From contig CANLOU010000002.1 in NCBI GenBank assembly GCA_947492995.1, positions 744,001 to 808,000 of the forward strand: a DNA stretch of 64,000 bases. Direction: 5' to 3'. The notes under the pieces were generated by a model. That model searched no databases. It had not been told where the DNA came from and saw nothing but the letters and a program-made list of their open reading frames with translations. The DNA comes from an uncultured Litoreibacter sp. Its GTDB lineage: Bacteria; Pseudomonadota; Alphaproteobacteria; Rhodobacterales; Rhodobacteraceae. This document shows, one piece after another, positions 8,114 through 15,945 of this stretch (positions are counted from its first letter, which is position 1; each line of letters begins with the position of its first letter). Position numbers and translations under genes: made by a program.

Positions 8114-9385
8114 TCATGGCAATACGCGCTCGATGATATGGGCAAATGAGCCTGCCACGCGCCCCTCGCGCAGACCCATCGGGGGCAGGGCGTTCCCCTC
8201 TGCGTCTAGCGCGTCGAACAAAGGCGTTCCCTCGGCCTTGATGGTCGAGGCGTAATGAAACTCGTGCCCGTTAAAAATGCCCGTCATAGGCCCGTGGGCC
8301 GCGGTCAACACGCGGTAGCCGAGATGCAACTTTCTTTGGGCAAAACTGGTTTGCAGGGGCAGCAGCCCCGCCATCTTGTGGCTTACGCCTGCCGTATCTG
8401 TCAGGCTTTCCCCCAACGCCATATATCCACCGCATTCACCATATATATCAGTATGTTGTGCGGCGTCTTTGATGCTTTCAAGAAACGTGGTCGCAGCGGC
8501 CAGCGTGTCAGCATGCAGCTCCGGGTAGCCACCGGGAAGATAAATCAGGTCCGCCGGTGGGACGGGATCGTTGGCGAGGGGCGAAAAGTACCGCACAGTG
8601 TCGCCATTGCGGATCATGTCACGGATCTGGTGAGGGTAGGTGAACCCAAACGCTATGTCCCGGGCGATCGCAATGTGACGCCGCGCAGGTGGGATCGGCG
8701 GCGCGGCAGCGGGCACGGGGCGTGGCGCGGCAAGGCTGGCCAGCAGCCCCAGCTCAACCTGCCCTCCGACAATCGAGGCCGCCTCGTCTAGATAGTGTTC
8801 CAGATCGGTACGCTCACCGGCCTGCACCAACCCAAGGTGACGCGAGGGGGTCGCGAGGCTGGCGGAGCGGTGCACAGCCCCCAGTATCGGCAATTTCATG
8901 TGGGCCAGAGCCGCGCGAAGCATGGCTTCGTGCCGCGCGCTGCGGACCTTGTTCAGAATGAGCCCTGCGATCTTGACGCGTGCATCATGCCACGCGAACC
9001 CTGCCACCAGGGGCGCGATGGATTGCGCCATATGCGACGCGTCCACGACCAACACAACCGGCAAATCCAATTGGCGGGCCAAATCGGCGACCGCACCGCG
9101 CCCGTCAGGCGGCGCGCCGTCGTACAACCCCATCGCGCCTTCGATAAGCAACAGATCCTCACCGGCGGCAAGCTCTTCGATCCGCTCGGCCGACATGGCC
9201 CAGGCGTCAAGGTTCAGGCAGGGCTGGCCGCAGGCGGCCTCGTGAAAGCGGGGGTCGATATAGTCGGGGCCAGATTTGGCCCCACGCACAGCAATGCCCT
9301 GGTCGCGAAGCGCCCTGAGCAGCCCCAATGTGATGGTTGTCTTGCCGCTGCCCGATGAGGGCGCTGCGATAATCAGTCCCGGCAT
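8114..9385 (-). CDS. cobB: cobyrinic acid a,c-diamide synthase
   Basis: A 423-residue ATP-dependent amidase that converts carboxyls a and c of (hydrogeno)byrinic acid to amides with glutamine as nitrogen donor. The N-terminal P-loop is SSGSGKTT (10-17), and the C-terminal class I glutamine amidotransferase domain shows IYGECGGYMALGES with the catalytic Cys. I start at ATG 9385 (MPGLIIAAPSSGSGKTT); the frame stays open 25 codons further upstream but that part runs through a hairpin and into cobA. No strong ribosome-binding site is seen, so coupling to cobA is likely. Confidence 0.93.
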   Translation of the reverse strand: MPGLIIAAPSSGSGKTTITLGLLRALRDQGIAVRGAKSGPDYIDPRFHEAACGQPCLNLDAWAMSAERIEELAAGEDLLLIEGAMGLYDGAPPDGRGAVADLARQLDLPVVLVVDASHMAQSIAPLVAGFAWHDARVKIAGLILNKVRSARHEAMLRAALAHMKLPILGAVHRSASLATPSRHLGLVQAGERTDLEHYLDEAASIVGGQVELGLLASLAAPRPVPAAAPPIPPARRHIAIARDIAFGFTYPHQIRDMIRNGDTVRYFSPLANDPVPPADLIYLPGGYPELHADTLAAATTFLESIKDAAQHTDIYGECGGYMALGESLTDTAGVSHKMAGLLPLQTSFAQRKLHLGYRVLTAAHGPMTGIFNGHEFHYASTIKAEGTPLFDALDAEGNALPPMGLREGRVAGSFAHIIERVLP

Positions 9386-9390
9386 TTCGA

Positions 9391-9432
9391 TTTTTCTACG
9401 AAAAATCCAGCGCAGAATTTTCGTAGAAAATT
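9391..9432. repeat. paired TTTTCTACGAAAA / TTTTCGTAGAAAA inverted repeats
   Basis: TTTTTCTACGAAAAAT (9391-9406) and AATTTTCGTAGAAAATT (9416-9432) are each self-complementary around TAC or GTA, and they also pair with one another over 13 bp to form a longer hairpin. They fill the cobA-cobB gap and end 5 nt before the cobB start codon. A third copy follows pgi at 21372-21390. Confidence 0.6.
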
Positions 9433-9434
9433 CG

Positions 9435-10286
9435 TCATGCGCTTTCAGCGGGGCGGCCACGTCCCAAAGGGTCCAGATCGCGTGCCGGGTGGCCCGCGCT
9501 CATGTTTTGCCAATCCAGCACCTGCCGCATCAGCACCGAGCGGCCAACGCAGATGATGGCCGGTGGCTCAAGCGCGGACGCGGCCACGTCCTCGACACAG
9601 GTCCCAAGTGTGGTTTCCAGCACCTGTTGGTCCTCGGTCGTGGCCGTGGTCACAAAGGCCATGGGTTCAGAGGCGGGGCGGCCAGCCTCCAGCAGTGCTG
9701 CCGCGATCCGGGCAATGTGTTTCATCCCCATATAGATCACGATCACCTGTGATCCCTTTGATATTGCTTGCCAATCCAGAGAAGACGTCACGTTGCCGGA
9801 CTGGTCATGGCCGGTCACGAAGGTCACCGACTGGTTTACGTCGCGATGGGTCACGGGGATGCCTGCATAGGCCAATCCGCCAATCCCGGCTGAGATGCCG
9901 GGGATGATCCGGATAGGAACCCCGTGCTGCACCAAGGTCTGCGCCTCCTCGCCGCCACGTCCAAACACAAATGGATCGCCGCCTTTCAGGCGCAACACCC
10001 GTTTTCCGGCGCGGGCCAGATCGACCAGCCTTAAGGATATGTCGCGTTGCTTGGCCGACGGTTTGCCGCCGCGTTTGCCCGCGTAGATCAGCTCGGCCTG
10101 TGGGGCCCATTCCAAAATCGCCTCTTGCACCAAAGCGTCGTAGATCACCACATCCGCTTGGCGCAGCGCGTTTAGCGCATGCAAGGTTAATAGGCCGGGG
10201 TCGCCCGGTCCCGCGCCGCACAACCACACCCAGCCTTTTTCCAAGGTGGGCCAGTTTTTGGCGGGAAGGGACAGCGAGTCGGTCAT
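9435..10286 (-). CDS. cobA: uroporphyrinogen-III C-methyltransferase
   Basis: A 283-residue SAM-dependent methyltransferase that adds methyl groups at C-2 and C-7 of uroporphyrinogen III to give precorrin-2, the branch to corrinoids and siroheme. Family motifs are VWLCGAGPGDPGLLTLHA near the N-terminus, RLKGGDPFVFGRGGEE in the middle and IIPGISAG just after. I chose ATG 10286 (MTDSLSLPAKNW) because homology starts there; 21 further codons are open upstream. It is divergent from cbiD and leads the cobA-cobB-MFS group. Confidence 0.94.
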   Translation of the reverse strand: MTDSLSLPAKNWPTLEKGWVWLCGAGPGDPGLLTLHALNALRQADVVIYDALVQEAILEWAPQAELIYAGKRGGKPSAKQRDISLRLVDLARAGKRVLRLKGGDPFVFGRGGEEAQTLVQHGVPIRIIPGISAGIGGLAYAGIPVTHRDVNQSVTFVTGHDQSGNVTSSLDWQAISKGSQVIVIYMGMKHIARIAAALLEAGRPASEPMAFVTTATTEDQQVLETTLGTCVEDVAASALEPPAIICVGRSVLMRQVLDWQNMSAGHPARDLDPLGRGRPAESA

Positions 10287-10348
10287 GACCCTTATTATGC
10301 CTCCTAACCCCGCAGCTGCAAAGCGAAAGAGCGACCTGCAATGCGTCA

Positions 10349-10376
10349 TTGGCGGCGCGAATTTCGACGTTATAGT
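10349..10376 (+). promoter_or_regulatory. cbiD promoter giving a leaderless mRNA
   Basis: TTGGCG (10349-10354), 16-bp spacer, TATAGT (10371-10376). The expected start point is within 1-2 nt of the cbiD ATG at 10385, and there is no Shine-Dalgarno sequence before that ATG, so cbiD is probably translated from a leaderless transcript. Confidence 0.5.
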
Positions 10377-10384
10377 CGGCGCTT

Positions 10385-11446
10385 ATGAGCGAGGACCCCT
10401 CAACCCGATTGCGCCGTGGCTGGACCACGGGCGCCTGCGCCACAGCCGCCACCAAGGCTGCGCTGCAGATGTTGTGGGGCGGCGAGACGCCAACAACGGT
10501 CGGGATCACCTTGCCAAAAGGGGAGCAGCCGGTTTTTGTCGTGCATAGTTCGGCCCGCGCCGAACTGTCCGCGACAGTCGAGATCGAAAAAGACGCGGGC
10601 GACGACCCTGATGTCACCCATGGCGCGATTATCGGCGCGACGGTTTCCGCGTCGCCACGTGGGGTCATATTCCAAGCGGGCGAGGGCGTGGGCATGGTCA
10701 CCAAACCGGGACTGCCCATCGCGGTGGGAGAACCCTCCATCAACCCCGTTCCGCGCGCCATGATGGAAGGCGTCGTGGCCGAGATGGCGGCGCTCTACGG
10801 CCAAAAGCCGAATGTCACCATCACGGTTCATGTGCAAAACGGGGCCGCATTGGCGTTGAAAACTTGGAACCCGCGCCTTGGTATCGAGGGCGGCATTTCC
10901 ATCCTCGGGACCACGGGCATCGTTCGCCCGTTTTCCTGTGCGGCGTGGATCGCCTCGATCCATCGTGGCATTGACGTGGCAATTGCAACGGATACGCGCC
11001 ATGTGGCGGGCTGCACCGGGTCAACCAGCGAGGCCACCGTTCAGAAGCTGTTCAATCTGCCGGATCATGCCATGCTGGATATGGGCGATTTTGCAGGCGG
11101 GCTGCTCAAGTATCTCAAGAAACACCCTGTTGATCGCATCACCATAGGCGGCGGCATTGGCAAGATCACCAAGTTGGCCCAAGGCGCGCGGGACCTGCAT
11201 TCCAAACGATCGCAGGTGGATTTCGACCTCTTGGGGGATTGGTCGGTTGAGGCCGGGTTGCCCGATGTCAGGGATGCAAACACCGCGCTGGAGGCATATG
11301 AGCGGGGCGGGTTCGCTTTGGCCGACATTGTTGCTCGCGAGGCTCTGGGCCAAGTTGAAGGGATGCTGGATGGCTCAGGCATCAAGGCAAATGTTGTGGT
11401 CATCGACCGTGCGGGCAGGGTCATCGCGCATGAGGGGCGGCAATGA
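10385..11446 (+). CDS. cbiD: cobalt-precorrin-5B (C1)-methyltransferase
   Basis: A 353-residue CbiD, which methylates C-1 of the corrin ring and is classically part of the oxygen-independent cobalamin route. The N-terminal signature LRRGWTTGACATAATKAAL is clear, and GDDPDVTHGAIIGATV and the GGGIGKITK segment are typical. CbiD is common in alphaproteobacterial clusters that otherwise use aerobic-type enzymes. It overlaps cobK by 4 bp (ATGA at 11443-11446) and is divergent from cobA. Confidence 0.95.
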   Translation: MSEDPSTRLRRGWTTGACATAATKAALQMLWGGETPTTVGITLPKGEQPVFVVHSSARAELSATVEIEKDAGDDPDVTHGAIIGATVSASPRGVIFQAGEGVGMVTKPGLPIAVGEPSINPVPRAMMEGVVAEMAALYGQKPNVTITVHVQNGAALALKTWNPRLGIEGGISILGTTGIVRPFSCAAWIASIHRGIDVAIATDTRHVAGCTGSTSEATVQKLFNLPDHAMLDMGDFAGGLLKYLKKHPVDRITIGGGIGKITKLAQGARDLHSKRSQVDFDLLGDWSVEAGLPDVRDANTALEAYERGGFALADIVAREALGQVEGMLDGSGIKANVVVIDRAGRVIAHEGRQ

Positions 11447-12180
11447 AGATTTTGTTGCTTGCAGGCACAGGGGAGGCGACCCAACTTGCAACGGCCCTAA
11501 GCGCGCTTGGCCACGACGTGATCGCCTCGCTGGCGGGCGCCACCCGAACGCCAAAAGGGATGGATTGCGAAACCCGCATAGGCGGGTTTGGCGGCGATGC
11601 CGGGTTCGAGGCGTGGCTGAACGAGCACCGCCCCGACATAGTGCTGGACGCCACGCACCCGTTCGCAAGCCGCATCTCGCATCGCACGGTGCGGGTCTGC
11701 GCGGACCGGCAGCTTGCGTATCTGCAGCTTTTGCGCCCGGAATGGCAGGCGGACCCAGCCAAAGGCATCCATGAAGTTCCTGATGTGGCGGCGGTCCAGG
11801 CGTTCCTGCCACCAGAGGCGCGGGTATTTTTGGCGACAGGGCGTCAAACCTTGCTGGATTTTGCGTCCCTCGAGGATTGCTACCTGATTTGCCGCCAAAT
11901 TGATACGCCGCAGCGGGACTTTCCGTTCAAGAACGGGATGTTTTTGGTTGGGCGTCCGCCATTTTCTGCGCCAGACGAAAAGGCCTTGTTTCAGCGGCTC
12001 GATGTCAATGTGCTGGTGGTCAAAAATGCAGGCGGGCAGGCGTCTTATTCCAAGGTGGAGGCCGCCGTCGAGCTGGGGGTGCCGGTTTTGATGCTTAGAC
12101 GCCCGCCGCAGCCCGACGCGCCGCGCGTCGCGACAGTTGAAGAGGCTTTGCGCTGGGTGGCTGATCTTGCGGATCATTGA
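11443..12180 (+). CDS. cobK: cobalt-precorrin-6A/precorrin-6A reductase
   Basis: A 245-residue NAD(P)H-dependent reductase of the corrin macrocycle (CobK/CbiJ). The N-terminal nucleotide-binding motif is LLLAGTGEATQLATAL, followed by DATHPFASRIS and, later, FLATGRQTLLDF and VKNAGGQASYSKVEAA, all standard for the family. It is coupled to cbiD by an ATGA overlap and its end overlaps the next gene slightly. Confidence 0.95.
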   Translation: MKILLLAGTGEATQLATALSALGHDVIASLAGATRTPKGMDCETRIGGFGGDAGFEAWLNEHRPDIVLDATHPFASRISHRTVRVCADRQLAYLQLLRPEWQADPAKGIHEVPDVAAVQAFLPPEARVFLATGRQTLLDFASLEDCYLICRQIDTPQRDFPFKNGMFLVGRPPFSAPDEKALFQRLDVNVLVVKNAGGQASYSKVEAAVELGVPVLMLRRPPQPDAPRVATVEEALRWVADLADH

Positions 12181-12793
12181 AACGGATGCAGATGTTGCCG
12201 CAGGGGCCGCTTGGCTTGCGGCACATGAGCCGCGCTTTGCCACTGTTTTGCCAGAGCTTGAGCCATTGCCGCTGCGGCGCCGACCGGACGGGTTTGGCCA
12301 ATTGCTGAACGCCATCATGGGCCAGCAGGTCAGCACGGCCTCCGCCGCGGCAATCAACAAACGCCTGCAAGAGGCTGGCTTGCTTGAGGAAACCGCCGTG
12401 GCCCGCGCAAGGGAGGAAGACCTGCGCGCCTGCGGCCTGTCGCGGCAAAAGATACGCTACGCCGGGGAATTGGCGCGGGCGCGGATTGACTACGAGGCGC
12501 TAAGAACCGCCGACAGCGACACAGTGATCGAAACCCTGACGGCGGTTCCGGGTATCGGCAAATGGACAGCCGAGGTCTACGCCATGTTCTCGCTGGGCCA
12601 CGCAGATGTCTTTGCGCCCGGCGATCTGGCTTTGCAAATTGCCGCGCAGCACCTGTTCGAGCTGGACGAGCGTCCCAAGGAAAGGGACCTGCGCGCGATG
12701 GCCGCGCAGTGGTCGCCTTGGCGGGCGGTTGCCGCCCGGCTGCTCTTTACCTACTACAGAACAATCAAAGGCCGTGAGGGGATCGGAACGTGA
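12167..12793 (+). CDS. DNA-3-methyladenine glycosylase II (AlkA-type, HhH-GPD)
   Basis: A base-excision repair glycosylase of about 208 residues. Helix-hairpin-helix TAVPGIGKWTAEVYAMF lies at about 125-141 with the catalytic aspartate D153 in DVFAPGDLALQ, and LNAIMGQQVS is at 48-57. No Cys cluster for an iron-sulfur centre is present, as expected for AlkA. The start is not certain: TTG 12167 gives MRIIETDAD and has GGGTGG 6-7 nt upstream, with only 14 bp overlap to cobK; TTG 12137 is possible too. It shares GTGA with the next gene. Confidence 0.88.
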   Translation: MRIIETDADVAAGAAWLAAHEPRFATVLPELEPLPLRRRPDGFGQLLNAIMGQQVSTASAAAINKRLQEAGLLEETAVARAREEDLRACGLSRQKIRYAGELARARIDYEALRTADSDTVIETLTAVPGIGKWTAEVYAMFSLGHADVFAPGDLALQIAAQHLFELDERPKERDLRAMAAQWSPWRAVAARLLFTYYRTIKGREGIGT

Positions 12794-13461
12794 CACGCGT
12801 ATTGGAAGGCGGGCGCAAGGCGTCCAAATCGGGCGAGACGGACTCGCTGGTGGTTTTTTTGCACGGCTACGGCGCGGATGGCGCGGACTTGTTGGGTCTG
12901 GCGGACCCTTTATCGGAGCATTTGCCTGATACGGTCTTCGTGGCCCCCAACGCGCCAGAGCGCTGCATTGGCAACCCGATGGGGTTCCAGTGGTTCCCGA
13001 TCCCATGGATCGACGGCTCGTCCGAGGAAGAGGCCGAAATCGGCATGAACGCCGCCGTTGAGGACCTGAACGCCTACCTCGATACGGTGATGGCCGAAGA
13101 AGACGTGCTGCCCGAACAGGTCGTGGTCATCGGCTTTTCACAAGGCACCATGATGGCCCTGCACGTGCTGCCCCGCCGCGAGGACGAGGTTGCGGGCATC
13201 GTCGGCATCTCAGGCCGCTTGCTGCGCCCCGAACTGCTGAAAGACGAGGCGATCAGCAAGCCGCCCGTGCTGCTGGTCCATGGCGACGAGGACGAGGTCG
13301 TGCCGCCGATTTCCATGCCTGAGGCGGGCGACGCGTTGCAGGACGCAGGCTTCGAGGTGTTCGGCCATGTTATGAAAGGCACCGGCCACGGCATCGCGCC
13401 GGACGGGCTTGGCGTGGCGCTCAGCTTTATCGGCAAGCAGTTGAATATGGATTTGGGATAG
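12790..13461 (+). CDS. alpha/beta hydrolase, phospholipase/carboxylesterase family
   Basis: A 223-residue cytosolic serine hydrolase with GTG start. The oxyanion region is FLHGYGADGADL (23-34), the nucleophile S118 is in GFSQGT, the acid is in LLVHGDEDEVV and the catalytic His in GTGHGIAP. This is the acyl-protein thioesterase/YpfH-type group; the substrate is unknown. It overlaps the glycosylase gene by 4 bp and is the last gene before the palindrome array. Confidence 0.9.
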   Translation: MTRVLEGGRKASKSGETDSLVVFLHGYGADGADLLGLADPLSEHLPDTVFVAPNAPERCIGNPMGFQWFPIPWIDGSSEEEAEIGMNAAVEDLNAYLDTVMAEEDVLPEQVVVIGFSQGTMMALHVLPRREDEVAGIVGISGRLLRPELLKDEAISKPPVLLVHGDEDEVVPPISMPEAGDALQDAGFEVFGHVMKGTGHGIAPDGLGVALSFIGKQLNMDLG

Positions 13462-13511
13462 GTGATATAACAGGCAAGGCGGGAACGTCTGTTTTGAGGC
13501 CGTAGCGGGAA

Positions 13512-13535
13512 AAGGCCGTTCGAACGGCCTTGTAC
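13512..13535 (-). terminator. minus-strand terminator from palindrome 1
   Basis: Read on the minus strand, the first palindrome is followed directly by TTTTCCC, giving a stem plus short U-run downstream of the gene at 13704-14210. The third palindrome behaves likewise (TTTTTGAG follows on minus). Confidence 0.4.
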
Positions 13536-13584
13536 GCACGAATTGCAATTCGTGCTCAAAAACGTCTTCGAAGACGTTTGCCCC

Positions 13585-13609
13585 AATCCGCTTCGAAGCG
13601 GATTTTTCC
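13585..13609 (+). terminator. plus-strand terminator from palindrome 4
   Basis: The 20-bp palindrome runs into TTTTTCC on the plus strand and could end the cbiD-to-esterase transcript. Confidence 0.45.
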
Positions 13610-13703
13610 AGATCCGAACGACCGCTTCGTCCCGCAAAGCTGCCGCTATCGGCTTGCTCCCAGTCTGTGGAACCTAACAATTCTTGCCTTTCAATAAAGT
13701 CTA

Positions 13704-14210
13704 TCACCCGCTCATAACCTTTAACCGCCTCACAGCCCCCTTCAGCAGCAGCTTGGAATAGAGGTCATGAAACCGCATCAGCGGTTTGACGAGGCGGGGT
13801 AGCTCTCCGGTCTCCGGGTTCGGCGTCACCACCGATCCGAACCGCAGGCGGGTGCTGTCGCCATCGAGGGGTTCGACCATGAACCACGACTTGGTTGATC
13901 CCGTCAGGTCATTCATCAGCAATTGGGTGTCCGTGCGGTGCTCCATGTCCCATGCCGCAAAGCTGGTGGCGTCGCCTTGCGCAATGGCGCGTGCCTGAGC
14001 GTCTGTGGAGGGGCGTTTGCCGGTGTATTTCAAGATGACGCGCTCGCATTTGAAAAGGCGGCCTGTGTAGAACGCCTCGACATATTGGGGCAGGGTGACC
14101 GCGCCTTCGACCTCCGTTTCGTAGCAATCGGTGTGGTGGCCCGGCAGGTCTGCGTATGTCGCATGCAATGCGCCTTGGGGCAGGGTGGTCTTGATAATGA
14201 GGATGGACAT
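13704..14210 (-). CDS. conserved hypothetical protein, 168 aa
   Basis: I do not recognise a family with certainty. The protein has no signal peptide or membrane segment, is mixed alpha/beta in appearance, and has conserved-looking aromatic and acidic positions (GHHTDCYETEVEG, MEHRTDTQLLMND, SWFMVEPL). The last part, LMRFHDLYSKLLLKGAVRRL, recalls the C-terminal helix of START/SRPBCC-type proteins, but that is only an impression. It faces the esterase gene across the palindrome array and is divergent from the HNH gene. Confidence 0.7.
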   Translation of the reverse strand: MSILIIKTTLPQGALHATYADLPGHHTDCYETEVEGAVTLPQYVEAFYTGRLFKCERVILKYTGKRPSTDAQARAIAQGDATSFAAWDMEHRTDTQLLMNDLTGSTKSWFMVEPLDGDSTRLRFGSVVTPNPETGELPRLVKPLMRFHDLYSKLLLKGAVRRLKVMSG

Positions 14211-14292
14211 GGTGCGGGCCCCCGTGTTGATCCGGCCAGCCTAGCGAAAGCGTGGCCCCTTGCAACCGGACAGCGCCGCGACATAGCGGGGG

Positions 14293-14320
14293 TTGTCAGA
14301 CCCGACCCACGAGATATAGT
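14293..14320 (+). promoter_or_regulatory. candidate promoter of the HNH-speB pair
   Basis: TTGTCA (14293-14298), 16-bp spacer, TATAGT (14315-14320): a good match with the same -10 as the cbiD promoter. The transcript would start near 14327 and include the hairpin over the ribosome-binding site. Confidence 0.5.
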
Positions 14321-14344
14321 CCAACAAGAAGCTGGGGCAGGGTG

Positions 14345-14382
14345 TCCTGCTCTGGTGCCATGGACGGCAGATCAGAGCAGGA
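14345..14382 (+). promoter_or_regulatory. hairpin that covers the HNH gene ribosome-binding site
   Basis: TCCTGCTCTG (14345-14354) pairs perfectly over 10 bp with CAGAGCAGGA (14373-14382), loop 18 nt. The 3' arm holds AGGA of the AGGAG (14379-14383) that precedes the ATG at 14396, so folding would block initiation. A thermometer, protein-binding or trans-RNA switch are all possible. Confidence 0.5.
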
Positions 14383-14395
14383 GACGTATCGTCCA

Positions 14396-14992
14396 ATGCA
14401 AGACCAAGCCTCGACAGAATTCCGGCACGACTTTGTGCGCGAACCCGGCAATTTGAAACACAATCCCGCGCTGGTGCTGAACGCGGATTACCGCCCGCTG
14501 TCTTACTACCCTTTGTCGCTGTGGACATGGCAGGAGGCCGTGAAAGCCGCGTTTCTGGATCGGGTCACAATTCTCAGCGAATATGAAGATGTGGTGCGTT
14601 CCCCCACGACGGAGATCAAGATCCCCTCGGTCGTGGTACTGAAAGACTATGTGCATCCTCAAAAGAAGGTGGCGTTCACGCGGTTCAACCTGTTCCTGCG
14701 CGACGAGTTTTGCTGCCAGTATTGCGGCTCGCGCGGGGACCTGACCTTTGACCACGTGCTGCCGCGCGCGCGGGGGGGGATCACCAGCTGGGAAAACGTG
14801 GTGGCGGCCTGTTCCAAGTGCAACCTGTCCAAGGGATCGAAGCTGCTGAAGCAGTCTGGGCTTTCCTTGCGCAAACCGCCACGCAAGCCCGCGTCAGAGC
14901 AGCTGCGCAACATGGGACGGAAGTTTCCGCCGAACCATTTGCACGAAAGCTGGATTGACTTTTTGTACTGGGATGCTGAACTGCAGGAATGA
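14396..14992 (+). CDS. HNH endonuclease family protein
   Basis: A 198-residue protein with a zinc-type HNH domain: CQYCGSRGDLTFDHVLPRAR and, later, VVAACSKCNLSKG, giving two CxxC pairs and the catalytic DH. The N-terminal part (LNADYRPLSYYPLSLWTWQEA) is characteristic of a widely conserved bacterial chromosomal group whose role is unknown; it is not obviously linked to restriction or mobile DNA here. The start ATG 14396 matches the homologous region; the upstream frame to 14252 is unlikely to be translated. The stop overlaps the speB-like ATG by 4 bp. Confidence 0.88.
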   Translation: MQDQASTEFRHDFVREPGNLKHNPALVLNADYRPLSYYPLSLWTWQEAVKAAFLDRVTILSEYEDVVRSPTTEIKIPSVVVLKDYVHPQKKVAFTRFNLFLRDEFCCQYCGSRGDLTFDHVLPRARGGITSWENVVAACSKCNLSKGSKLLKQSGLSLRKPPRKPASEQLRNMGRKFPPNHLHESWIDFLYWDAELQE

Positions 14993-15939
14993 GCCATTCC
15001 TTCTTTCAGCCGGTTCCCGGCACTGTCCTTCCGCGTTTTGCGGGCGTCCCCACTTTCATGCGGCTGCCATACCTGCCGCCGGACCACGAGCGTCTTGGCG
15101 AGGTCAATCTGGGCTTCTACGGCATGCCATGGGACGGGGGCACGTCAAACCGCCCCGGCGCACGGCACGGGCCTCGGGCGTTGCGCGATGCATCCACGAT
15201 GATCCGAGCGGAACATGCCGTCACCAATGTACGGCCGTTTGAGGGGATGAATTGCGCCGATTTGGGCGATGTCCAGATCAATCCGGTGGAACAGGACAGC
15301 TCGCTGGCGGCGATGACCAAATTTGTGGGTGATATGCTGGCGCGTGGCACGCGGCCCTTCGGGGTCGCGGGGGACCATTTGTGTACCTTGCCTGTCCTGC
15401 GCGCAATTGCTCAGAGCGGCACGAAGCCCGCCTTGCTGCTTTATGACAGCCATACCGACCTGTTCCCGGCCTATTTCGGCAGCCCGGTGCTGACGCATGG
15501 CAACCCGTTCCGCATGGCGGTGGAGGAGGGGCTGATAGATTGCGAACGCTCCGTGATGATTGGGATGCGCGGCACGATGTATGACGACAGCGACCGCGTC
15601 TTCGGGGCCGAGCACGGGATCACCATCATCCCGATGCATGAGGCGTTTGAGGCGGGGCTGGTCAAAACTGTTGAGCGGGCCAAGGCCATCATCGGCGACG
15701 TGCCGACTTACTTTAGCTTCGACATCGACTTCATTGACCCGGCTTTTGCGCCCGGCACCGGCACGCCCGAAATTGGTGGGCCGACCTCGGCTCAGACGCT
15801 TGAGATGATCCGCGCGGCAAACGGGCTGAACTTCATCGGAGCCGATCTTGTGGAGGTGTCACCGCCCTTTGACAATGGCGGCATCACGTCATGGCTGGGG
15901 GCGTCGGTGATGTTCGAGATGCTGTGCCTGATGGCGTGA
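14989..15939 (+). CDS. speB: agmatinase-like ureohydrolase
   Basis: A 316-residue arginase-family enzyme with the binuclear Mn site: GVAGDH, LLYDSHTDLFP (DxHxD) and FDIDFIDPAFAPGTGTPE. Agmatinase (agmatine to putrescine plus urea) is the usual annotation, but guanidinobutyrase and guanidinopropionase share these motifs, so the guanidino substrate is open. The product is cytosolic. It is translationally coupled to the HNH gene by an ATGA overlap. Confidence 0.85.
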   Translation: MSHSFFQPVPGTVLPRFAGVPTFMRLPYLPPDHERLGEVNLGFYGMPWDGGTSNRPGARHGPRALRDASTMIRAEHAVTNVRPFEGMNCADLGDVQINPVEQDSSLAAMTKFVGDMLARGTRPFGVAGDHLCTLPVLRAIAQSGTKPALLLYDSHTDLFPAYFGSPVLTHGNPFRMAVEEGLIDCERSVMIGMRGTMYDDSDRVFGAEHGITIIPMHEAFEAGLVKTVERAKAIIGDVPTYFSFDIDFIDPAFAPGTGTPEIGGPTSAQTLEMIRAANGLNFIGADLVEVSPPFDNGGITSWLGASVMFEMLCLMA

Positions 15940-15945
15940 GGCCGC

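Larger units (their letters stand above)
13499..13653. repeat. array of four distinct 20-bp perfect palindromes inside a closing stem
   Basis: The palindromes are AAGGCCGTTCGAACGGCCTT (13512-13531), GCACGAATTGCAATTCGTGC (13536-13555), AAACGTCTTCGAAGACGTTT (13560-13579) and AATCCGCTTCGAAGCGGATT (13585-13604). All are exactly 20 bp and perfect, their centres are 24, 24 and 25 bp apart, and they differ in sequence although three share a TTCGAA core. An outer stem pairs GCCGTAGCGG (13499-13508) with CCGCTA(T)CGGC (13643-13653), and GCGGGA (13505-13510) can alternatively pair with TCCCGC (13630-13635). It lies between convergent genes. Confidence 0.85.

Noticed and set aside
9436-10384. Possible cobalamin riboswitch in the cob region
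   Set aside because: The cobA-cbiD gap is under 100 nt and shows no B12-box-like sequence or room for the fold.
14252-14395. N-terminal extension of the HNH protein
   Set aside because: The extra 48 codons cross the promoter-like and hairpin sequence and encode a low-complexity Arg/Pro/Ser stretch; ATG 14396 has the ribosome-binding site.
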